A DNA stretch of 5,286 bases from Gammaproteobacteria bacterium UBA3532 (GTDB lineage: Bacteria > Pseudomonadota > Gammaproteobacteria > Enterobacterales > UBA3532), in the NCBI GenBank assembly GCA_002376965.1, contig DFOV01000158.1, forward strand, positions 1 to 5,286. Direction: 5' to 3'. Positions 1-5,286 of the stretch are shown here, piece after piece (position 1 is the first letter of the stretch; each line of letters opens with the position of its first letter). Made by a program: the position numbers and the translations under genes. The notes beneath the pieces were generated by a model that did no database searches, was not told the DNA's origin, and saw only the letters and a list, made by a program, of their open reading frames with translations.

Positions 1-821
1 GTACGAATAGCGTCAATTTCATAGGTTAATTCATAGTCTTTCAGCAGCTGCTCTGTTTCATTTTCGCTAAAGCCAAAATAAGGGGCATAGCGAGGGCTGG
101 TTAAGGTGCAGACGTCAACATTATTTAATCCCGAAAATATACTCTCTCGCGCAATGCGTAAAATACCAGTCAATACGCCTTTAAAAACGACTGGATTGTC
201 TTTAAACGCGCCGCTAAGCAGGTTGCGTAAGAAAAATACTAGTTCGTCGTAAAAACCATAGGTGTAAGCACTATTGATGGGCATGTCATACTCGTCTATT
301 AGAATGATGACAGGTTTTTGGTAGTAGCGAGCAATCAGTTGACTGAGTATTTTAATGCTCGATCCCAGAGCTTCTTTGGATGCAGTTTGGGTACGGATCG
401 ATTGGAGCATTGCAGCTTCAATTTCGGTTAATGGCAGAGAATCCAATATCTCACGATGTTGATCAAATGCCTCGGCAATTAGATAGCTTAGTTGATTGAA
501 TGTACTTTGGGCGTCGGTTTGTTTCACATCCTTAAACGATAAAAATATAACCGGATATTGGCCACAGTGCTTCATTGCTTCGGCATTGTCCGAAATGGCT
601 AAGCCATCAAACAAATAGCGATAATCTTGGTGATTGCTGAAAAAATAATTCAGCATCGACATATTCAGTGTTTTACCAAAGCGGCGGGGGCGCGGAATAA
701 GCGTTGTGCGACTGCCATTGATGAGGTCGGCGATCATGTTTGTTTTGTCAACGTAATAAAGTCGCTCGTCAATGAGCGTTTTAAAATCGCTTGTACCTAA
801 GGGGAGTTTTTGGTGTGCCAT
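1..821 (-). CDS. AAA-ATPase-like protein (AAA-ATPase_like / PD-(D/E)XK family), N-terminal part, cut by window edge
   Basis: This is a partial gene: 273 codons plus two bases are visible and it runs off the left edge without a stop. The N-terminus (PLGTSDFKTLIDERLYYVDKT, residues 7-27) is typical of the AAA-ATPase_like family (Pfam PF09820). A degenerate P-loop, RPRRFGKT, lies at residues 44-51, with K50 and T51 as the expected nucleotide-binding residues; it lacks the first glycine of a classical Walker A, which is normal for this family. Walker B is VIILIDEYD at 171-179 (D176, E177). The family signature TGILRIARESIFSGLNN follows at 218-234. Full-length relatives usually carry a C-terminal PD-(D/E)XK nuclease-like domain (PF08011), which would lie outside the window. 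The ATG at 821 matches the usual family N-terminus; an in-frame TTG two codons upstream is a less likely start. The family's cellular role is not established. It is a predicted cytoplasmic ATPase, and any nuclease or defence role here is inference. It is divergent from mltA. Confidence 0.9.
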   Translation of the reverse strand, partial: MAHQKLPLGTSDFKTLIDERLYYVDKTNMIADLINGSRTTLIPRPRRFGKTLNMSMLNYFFSNHQDYRYLFDGLAISDNAEAMKHCGQYPVIFLSFKDVKQTDAQSTFNQLSYLIAEAFDQHREILDSLPLTEIEAAMLQSIRTQTASKEALGSSIKILSQLIARYYQKPVIILIDEYDMPINSAYTYGFYDELVFFLRNLLSGAFKDNPVVFKGVLTGILRIARESIFSGLNNVDVCTLTSPRYAPYFGFSENETEQLLKDYELTYEIDAIR

Positions 822-877
822 GGTCAATGATGCCTGCTGTGCTTGCGTTTATCATAGGTAAGTTTACTTTGCTTAGC

Positions 878-905
878 AATATACCAACCTTGTAAACAAG
901 CTACA
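878..905 (-). promoter_or_regulatory. Candidate extended -10 promoter for the AAA-ATPase-like gene
   Basis: Read on the minus strand, positions 886-878 spell TGGTATATT, an extended -10 element (TGn followed by TATATT, five of six matches to TATAAT). A weak -35 candidate, TGTAGC, lies 16 bases upstream at 905-900. The -10 is about 57 bases before the ATPase start codon, so the transcript would have a leader of roughly 50 bases. An extended -10 tolerates a poor -35. This is a match by eye only. Confidence 0.4.
889..900. repeat. 12-bp near-palindrome CTTGTAAACAAG in the promoter spacer
   Basis: The arms CTTGT and ACAAG are perfect inverted copies around a central AA. The element sits between the proposed -35 and -10 of the ATPase promoter, a position where a dimeric repressor could act. 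It is short enough to arise by chance and no regulator family can be named, so an operator role is inference. Confidence 0.3.
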
Positions 906-1015
906 CTGAATTTCAAGCTGATTGTACGGTGGGTTTTGGGAAATTACACGTGACTCGATAGAACCCTACTGTCTTTTTGTGCTCAAAGGTGTGAGAATTG
1001 CGCCATACTTTGAGA

Positions 1016-1020
1016 AAGGA
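1016..1020 (+). promoter_or_regulatory. Ribosome binding site of the mltA-like gene
   Basis: AAGGA ends six bases before the ATG at 1027. An in-frame TGA at 1021-1023 lies between this site and the ATG, so translation cannot begin further upstream in this frame. Together these fix the start codon. Confidence 0.8.
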
Positions 1021-1026
1021 TGACCT

Positions 1027-2139
1027 ATGTTTCAGAATTTTTTCCGCGGTTTTGTTTTTTTTAATCTTGTTGCTTCAGCGGCTTTGGCTGCGCCAGAAGA
1101 ACAGACTCTGGTTTGCCCGGATGGTCGAACGATCCAGACGCAAAATAAGAGTTCTATTGACCAACGTGCCAAGACTGCCGATTTGGTGGTTGAGGAGAAG
1201 GTGACGACCTTTGATGAGTTGCCAGGTTGGGGAACTCAGGATGAGCTGGATAGCCTTGCTTTGGCCATTAGCAATAATTGTCGAACCAGAAAGCTTCCTG
1301 AAGGCTGGAAGGCGATGTGTAAGGATATGACAGGTTTACATGGTGATGCTTTGTTGAGTTATGTTGAGAAGCAGTTTGTACCCCATCGTTTAAGTGTTAA
1401 TCAGGAGGAAGCTGGGAAAGTTACTGGTTACTATGCATCTTATGTGAATGTTGATACACAGAAGTCAGAACGATATCGTTACCCCCTTTATAAGTATGCC
1501 AAAGGGGTGAAAAAGCTTTCCCGAGACCAGATCGATGGCGGTGCTATACACGAAAGCCATGTGCTTTTTTGGGCTGATAATGCCTTTGATGCCTATATTC
1601 TTGCTGTGCAGGGGAGCGGTGTTGGCAAGCTGCCAAATGGAGAGAAGGTCAAGATCCTATACGCTGGAAAAAACAACCGAGGCTATGTCAGCATTGGTAA
1701 GGTTTTGAAAGAGTGTGGCACGATTGCTGGCCGTATCACTTTACCCGTCATTGAAGAGTGGGTAAATAATGCTTCTGATGAGGAGTACCTACGCTTGATT
1801 GGCAACAACCAAAGCTACGTGTTTTTCCGCAAAGAAGCTTATGATCAGCAAGCGCCTAAGGGCTCATTGGGCGTTCCGCTAACAGCGATGCGTTCGATAG
1901 CAGTCGATCGGCGTTACTTCACCTTGGGTTCGATGATGTACTTGTCGTTGCCACACCCGTTAGACGATACCAAGCGCATTGAACGACTCGTATTGGCTCA
2001 GGATACTGGCGGTGCGATCAATGGTGGTTTAAGAGCGGATCTATTTATTGGTGAAGGAGAGTGGGCCCACAGAGTCGCAGGGATACTTGCCCATCCTGGT
2101 CAATTTTGGATTCTAAAGCCTAAGTCAGCTACTAGGTGA
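1027..2139 (+). CDS. mltA: Membrane-bound lytic murein transglycosylase A family protein (MltA + 3D domains)
   Basis: This 370-residue protein is predicted to cleave the MurNAc-GlcNAc bond of peptidoglycan in the periplasm, leaving 1,6-anhydro-MurNAc ends. Residues 1-21 form a signal peptide (one Arg, a hydrophobic core, then ALA|A), consistent with signal peptidase I cleavage after A21. The MltA domain spans roughly 120-265, with TGYYASY at 133-139, AVQGSG at 193-198 and YAGKNNRGYVSIG at 212-224. The C-terminal 3D domain holds GVPLTAMRSIAVD (282-294) and AQDTGGA (324-330). By alignment from memory with E. coli MltA, D338 in RADLF matches its catalytic aspartate (D308), with D326 and D294 as the other conserved aspartates. 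Length is close to that of E. coli MltA (365). Unlike that lipoprotein, no lipobox cysteine follows the signal peptide, so it may be soluble or held by other means. About 100 residues before the core (22-120) are less recognisable. It stands alone, divergent from the ATPase gene and convergent with the receiver gene. Confidence 0.93.
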   Translation: MFQNFFRGFVFFNLVASAALAAPEEQTLVCPDGRTIQTQNKSSIDQRAKTADLVVEEKVTTFDELPGWGTQDELDSLALAISNNCRTRKLPEGWKAMCKDMTGLHGDALLSYVEKQFVPHRLSVNQEEAGKVTGYYASYVNVDTQKSERYRYPLYKYAKGVKKLSRDQIDGGAIHESHVLFWADNAFDAYILAVQGSGVGKLPNGEKVKILYAGKNNRGYVSIGKVLKECGTIAGRITLPVIEEWVNNASDEEYLRLIGNNQSYVFFRKEAYDQQAPKGSLGVPLTAMRSIAVDRRYFTLGSMMYLSLPHPLDDTKRIERLVLAQDTGGAINGGLRADLFIGEGEWAHRVAGILAHPGQFWILKPKSATR

Positions 2140-2172
2140 TAGCTACTTTGTGGCGTCTGTCTATTAGTTGAG

Positions 2173-2562
2173 TTAGTGTTGGCTCAGTCGTCGCAAATGC
2201 TGTTGGATTTGCTCCTTTACGTGCTCAAAATGAAAAGGCTTTTTGACATAGTCACAAGCGCCGAGCTGTAGCGCCTTTTCCATTTCATCGTCTTCTTCGA
2301 CACCACTGACGCATACTACCGGAATGTGGCATGTGTCAGTGGCTTGCTTTAGTTTTTCTAAAACCTTATAGCCATCCATTTCTGGCATGATAAGGTCGAG
2401 AAGGATCAGGTCGGGTTTGAATTCTACCGTCTTTTTTAGCGCTTGCTCTCCCGACAGAGCAAGTATAACTTTTGCTTCACTGCGAATGATATCGCTCAGC
2501 AGACGAAGATTGGTTTTGTCATCGTCAACAATGAGAACCTTAGGCTGGTCAGGTGCGTTCAT
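2173..2562 (-). CDS. Single-domain CheY-like response regulator (stand-alone receiver)
   Basis: This 129-residue protein is a receiver domain with no output domain. Acidic-pocket residues D13 and D14 lie in VLIVDDD, and the phosphoacceptor D56 lies in LLDLIMPEMDG. The switch residue is S86 in VCVSG, Y105 is the aromatic switch position, and the conserved lysine is K108 in VKKPF. Only about 20 residues follow the KP motif, which completes the last receiver helix and leaves no room for a DNA-binding or enzymatic domain. Its start lies 7 bases after the stop of the hybrid kinase gene, so the two are probably co-transcribed and the kinase is its likely phosphodonor, perhaps through the HPt histidine. 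It could signal by binding a partner, as CheY does, or act as a phosphate sink. Four residues of the alpha1 side (KTNL) resemble receivers of hybrid-kinase type more than OmpR-type regulators. The partner is not identifiable here. Confidence 0.93.
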   Translation of the reverse strand: MNAPDQPKVLIVDDDKTNLRLLSDIIRSEAKVILALSGEQALKKTVEFKPDLILLDLIMPEMDGYKVLEKLKQATDTCHIPVVCVSGVEEDDEMEKALQLGACDYVKKPFHFEHVKEQIQQHLRRLSQH

Positions 2563-2569
2563 AATGTTT

Positions 2570-5206
2570 TTAAATCCTGTCTAATAATTGTTGTGTGGAA
2601 AGCGCAGCGGATTCATATTCTAGTCCATGTATTTCTTCGGCGATTGTCTTAATATCTTCAATATCTGGATGATTTTGAAAGTCGATCAAGATCGATTTGA
2701 TATAACTTTCGGCATCCATGTTTGACTCTTCTAGCATACTGTGTAGGTGCTCTAGTGCCTCGACCAGTGTCTTTTTGCTGCTAGTTGGTTGGTCGGGTAG
2801 CGCTGGTAGCCTGTTATTTATGTCCCTAATGAGCTGATCAAGGCGAGTGCCTAGTTCATTCAGTGCCTGTGCCTCAAGACGCTGCTGTTTTGCCTGCTCT
2901 TCCGCTTCGGCGAAGGTGCGTGATAGAGATTGGGCACCGATATATGAGCTGTTGGATTTTAGTGAATGCAAACTGCGCCGAATATCCTCCCACATGCCTT
3001 GTTGATGCAATGATTTCAGATAGCTACTGGTATGTTGGGGCGATGTGCGAAATTTGTCGACAGTCAGGCGGTAGATTTTTTCATTCCCCGCCATGTTTTC
3101 CAGTGCACTGTCTGTATCCAGGCCGGATAGGTTCCGCAGCAAATCAGTATAGGACGCTTCCTGGCTATTATTTAGTGCAGGATTGGGTAGTGGGGCTCTT
3201 TTTCCGGCGGGCAATATTCCCTCCAATACGCTGTATAGAATACGCGGGTTAATGGGTTTGGTAATGTATTCGTTCATCCCTACGACGCGGCTTTGTTCGG
3301 CGTCTGCCTCTAATGCATTAGCCGTCATAGCCACTATAGGAAGGCGGGTAAGCTGGAGCGTATTCCGGATCTCGCTGGTAGCTGTCAGCCCATCCATGAC
3401 AGGCATTTGAATATCCATCAGCACGATATCAAACTTTTGTGCTGCCAATTGCTCTAAGGCTTCTTGGCCATTGTTGGCAATAGTGATTTTGATATCCGTG
3501 TCTTCCAGATAGCTAACAATGATTTGCAAGTTGATAGGATTGTCTTCGACTACTAAAGCTTTATATGGCGAAAGGTCGGGAGGCTGGGTATTAACATAGC
3601 CGCTCGTTTCACTGTCACGGGTTGGTTTTGCGTAATCTTCTTCTTCGTCACAGGGCTGAGTTAGGATAGTGAAGTGAAATCGAGTGCCTCGACCCACAGC
3701 ACTGTCGAGCCAGATATAGCCACCAAGCAGTTCTACAAGTTGTTTAGAAATGACAAGACCAAGTCCGGTACCGCCATATTTGCGTGTGACACTGTCGTCG
3801 GCCTGGGTAAAGGATTGAAACAGCTTCTTTTGCTGCTCCTTAGTCATGCCAATTCCCGTGTCCTCAATGGTTAGAATGAGTTTGAGATCTTTCCCCTGGT
3901 TGACTTTTTCACTGACGCCAACCCGCACACTCACTGAGCCTTCATTGGTAAACTTAATCGCATTATTGATAAGGTTAGTCAGAATTTGCTGCAGGCGTAA
4001 TGGATCGCTAAGAATTTTGGGCGGCATGTCGGGTGATATATCATAATTTAGGGAGATATTCTTTTCATCTGCCTTTAGCGCACATAGGGAAATGGTTTGT
4101 TCCACTAAATTGACGATTGAAAACGGCAGCTTTTCTATGGTGAGTCTGCCTGCTTCTATTTTGGAAAAGTCGAGCAAATCATTGATTAGTCTTAGTAACA
4201 CTTCGCCTGCATGCTTGATCTTGACTATCTCTTGCTGCTTTTCGCGAGCTGTTTTAGCTTTGGTGGCGATATCACAAAGCCCAATGACAGCGTTCATTGG
4301 CGTTCTAATTTCGTGGCTGACCTTAGCTAAAAATATTGATTTTGTTTCGGTGGCTTTTTCTGCCGTTTCTTTGGCTTTTTGTAGTTCTTCCAGCGATTCT
4401 TTGAGGGCTTCGGTGCGTTTATTTACCTGGTCTTCAAGGTTAGCGTAGGATAGTCTCAGCTGGTCATTCATTAGCTGGAATGCTTTGGAGAGCTCTTCGA
4501 TTTCGTCGCTTGAGTTAATAACCAGGCTACCTTCAATAAATCGGCCAGTAGCAATGGAGTTCGCGCGATCTTTTAGGGCGATTATAGAGTTAGTGGACTT
4601 TCCAACAACGATAAAAATGATCATGGCTGATACAAACATCATGACAAGGGCGATAAATATCGAGCGATAGAGAACAAGGTTGGTTTGTGCCTTGATACTT
4701 TCTTGCCACCCGGAGGTTTTCTTACTGAGTAGAGGGGCGATGTCAAAAGCCAAGGAAATGGTTCCATGCTGGCTTCCATTTATGTAGACATCGGCAAAAG
4801 CATAGAGGTAGCGGTGGTCTTTGAGTTCGACTGTTGGCCTTTTCGTCTCGATGGGAACAGGCAGGTTAGAAGCGGCTGTTTCGGCTGGAAATGCTACGAT
4901 GGTATCGTTCTTGGTGTCGGTCAGGTAGAGATGGGTTATTAGCTGGTTTGCAACTATGATTTCGTTGATCGCATATTGAAGCTGCTCAATATCATCGGTT
5001 TTTAGGTGTTGTTCTGCCAGATTGACAAAGAGATTTAGCTGGTTGGCTGCGCTGTTGATCATTTTTTCTTCCAGAAGATAGCTTTTCTCCTGAAATTCGC
5101 GACCTGCCTGCTCTTTGTTCGCCTCAATATGAAAATAAGTGACTAATGAAATAGCGCTAATATTCAGGCAAACCATCAGAATGATTAGCTTTAGCCGAAT
5201 ACCCAT
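2570..5206 (-). CDS. Hybrid sensor histidine kinase (sensor-HAMP-HisKA-HATPase-REC-HPt), BarA/ArcB-like architecture
   Basis: This 878-residue inner-membrane kinase starts a phosphorelay. Transmembrane helices lie at about 6-25 and 181-202. They flank an extracytoplasmic sensor of about 155 residues whose second half (LYLTDTKNDTIVAF; YLYAFADVYINGSQHGTISL) resembles a single Cache/PAS-like fold; its ligand is unknown. A HAMP domain (about 203-256, with DEIEELSKAF at 234-243) leads into a coiled coil (about 255-290). HisKA carries H298 in KVSHEIRTPMN. The ATPase domain (about 398-516) has an N box around N415, a G1 box DTGIGM at 449-454 and a G2 box GGTGLGL at 478-484. The receiver (about 548-662) has E554, D555, phosphoacceptor D598, T628 and K650. 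The HPt domain (about 690-800) has H747 in LHSLKSNS, with Ser replacing the common Gly after HxxK. A helical tail (802-878) follows. The start is firm: a Shine-Dalgarno lies 5 bases upstream and an in-frame TAA lies at 5218-5216. All catalytic residues are present. A specific gene name would be a guess. Confidence 0.95.
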   Translation of the reverse strand: MGIRLKLIILMVCLNISAISLVTYFHIEANKEQAGREFQEKSYLLEEKMINSAANQLNLFVNLAEQHLKTDDIEQLQYAINEIIVANQLITHLYLTDTKNDTIVAFPAETAASNLPVPIETKRPTVELKDHRYLYAFADVYINGSQHGTISLAFDIAPLLSKKTSGWQESIKAQTNLVLYRSIFIALVMMFVSAMIIFIVVGKSTNSIIALKDRANSIATGRFIEGSLVINSSDEIEELSKAFQLMNDQLRLSYANLEDQVNKRTEALKESLEELQKAKETAEKATETKSIFLAKVSHEIRTPMNAVIGLCDIATKAKTAREKQQEIVKIKHAGEVLLRLINDLLDFSKIEAGRLTIEKLPFSIVNLVEQTISLCALKADEKNISLNYDISPDMPPKILSDPLRLQQILTNLINNAIKFTNEGSVSVRVGVSEKVNQGKDLKLILTIEDTGIGMTKEQQKKLFQSFTQADDSVTRKYGGTGLGLVISKQLVELLGGYIWLDSAVGRGTRFHFTILTQPCDEEEDYAKPTRDSETSGYVNTQPPDLSPYKALVVEDNPINLQIIVSYLEDTDIKITIANNGQEALEQLAAQKFDIVLMDIQMPVMDGLTATSEIRNTLQLTRLPIVAMTANALEADAEQSRVVGMNEYITKPINPRILYSVLEGILPAGKRAPLPNPALNNSQEASYTDLLRNLSGLDTDSALENMAGNEKIYRLTVDKFRTSPQHTSSYLKSLHQQGMWEDIRRSLHSLKSNSSYIGAQSLSRTFAEAEEQAKQQRLEAQALNELGTRLDQLIRDINNRLPALPDQPTSSKKTLVEALEHLHSMLEESNMDAESYIKSILIDFQNHPDIEDIKTIAEEIHGLEYESAALSTQQLLDRI
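2575..2578 (-). promoter_or_regulatory. Weak ribosome binding site of the receiver gene, inside the kinase 3' end
   Basis: On the minus strand AGGA ends 12 bases before the receiver ATG at 2562, a longer gap than usual. The site lies within the last codons of the kinase gene, before its TAA at 2572-2570. This suggests the receiver is translated partly by coupling to termination on the kinase reading frame. Confidence 0.45.
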
Positions 5207-5282
5207 GCTTTCCCCTTAGTGCTTGCCTGATCAAGTTTGCAGGCCGTGGTGTTTGTTTCCTCCGGTGTTTTTCTTCCTCCAT
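5157..5282 (-). CDS. Doubtful 41-codon open frame overlapping the kinase start
   Basis: An open frame reads from an ATG at 5282 to a TAG at 5159-5157, overlapping the first 50 bases of the kinase gene in another frame. The product would begin MEEEKHRRKQTPRPANLIRQ and end SDGLPEY. It is rich in charged residues, especially basic ones, and I recognise no family. The frame stays open to the window edge, so it could be the 3' end of an upstream gene, a small leader peptide or, most likely, a chance frame. Too little sequence lies upstream to see a ribosome binding site. Confidence 0.12.
   Translation of the reverse strand: MEEEKHRRKQTPRPANLIRQALRGKHGYSAKANHSDGLPEY
5212..5217 (-). promoter_or_regulatory. 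Strong ribosome binding site of the hybrid kinase gene
   Basis: On the minus strand AAGGGG (5217-5212) is followed by five bases and the ATG at 5206. An in-frame TAA overlaps its upstream edge (5218-5216), so no earlier start is possible. The next in-frame ATG (codon 11) would remove half of the first transmembrane helix. Confidence 0.75.
5225..5244. repeat. Small inverted repeat in the kinase leader
   Basis: GCCTG at 5225-5229 and CAGGC at 5240-5244 are perfect inverted arms around a 10-base loop, just upstream of the kinase Shine-Dalgarno. The stem is only five pairs, so it may be a weak mRNA hairpin, a protein site or chance. No promoter for the kinase is visible in the 80 bases available; it probably lies beyond the right edge. 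Confidence 0.2.
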
Positions 5283-5286
5283 GGAT

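Noticed and set aside
858..867. GTAAGTTTAC mini-palindrome in the ATPase leader
   Set aside because: The arms are four bases each, which is expected by chance, and its resemblance to GTAAAC at 892-897 does not extend beyond six bases.
922..950. Possible mltA promoter TTGTAC, 17 bases, TACACG
   Set aside because: The -35 shares only the first three bases with consensus and the -10 is poor. Other hexamers before mltA are no better, so no mltA promoter is called.
998..1204. 68-codon plus-strand open frame overlapping the mltA start
   Set aside because: It lies in another frame of mltA, lacks a convincing ribosome binding site and gives an Arg/Leu-rich product with no domain.
2127..2147. Direct repeat AGCTACT at 2127-2133 and 2141-2147 around the mltA stop codon
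   Set aside because: It is only seven bases, partly coding, and it does not form a terminator stem; probably chance.
2863..3252. 129-codon plus-strand open frame antisense to the kinase gene
   Set aside because: It is a shadow of the kinase coding strand. The kinase residues over this stretch are clear HPt and linker sequence, and the antisense product shows no family motif.
4092..4448. 118-codon plus-strand open frame with hydrophobic stretches
   Set aside because: It is antisense to the HisKA region of the kinase; its Leu/Ser-rich character follows from reading conserved kinase codons backwards.

Overview
The window looks like ordinary chromosome of a Gram-negative bacterium, most likely a gammaproteobacterium of marine or environmental type. 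This rests on an MltA-type periplasmic murein transglycosylase, a BarA/ArcB-style hybrid sensor kinase with an HPt domain, Shine-Dalgarno sites of the usual kind, and moderate GC content. No tRNA, rRNA, CRISPR array or insertion sequence was seen, and genus cannot be decided from the sequence.

Layout. Positions 1-821 (minus) are the N-terminal 273 codons of an AAA-ATPase-like protein; the gene runs off the left edge. Positions 822-1026 are a divergent intergenic region with a plausible extended -10 promoter for the ATPase gene and a 12-bp near-palindrome in that promoter's spacer. Positions 1027-2139 (plus) encode a complete MltA-family lytic transglycosylase with a signal peptide but no lipobox cysteine. 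After a 33-bp convergent gap without a recognisable terminator come two minus-strand signalling genes. A single-domain CheY-like receiver lies at 2173-2562. A large hybrid histidine kinase (878 residues) lies at 2570-5206, transcriptionally upstream of the receiver and separated from it by 7 bp. The last 80 bases are the kinase leader, with a strong Shine-Dalgarno and a small overlapping open frame of doubtful status.

How the genes work together. The kinase and receiver almost certainly form one operon. The kinase has an extracytoplasmic sensor, HAMP, HisKA, HATPase, receiver and HPt modules, so the predicted phosphate path is H298 to D598 to H747. The stand-alone receiver (D56) is the obvious candidate final acceptor. 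No DNA-binding or enzymatic output domain is present in the window, so the output must be a protein-protein interaction or a gene elsewhere. MltA and the AAA-ATPase have no evident functional link to the two-component pair. The ATPase belongs to a poorly understood family that is often found as variable, accessory cargo. I see no clearly new multi-gene system; the least explained items are the ATPase and the target of the orphan receiver.
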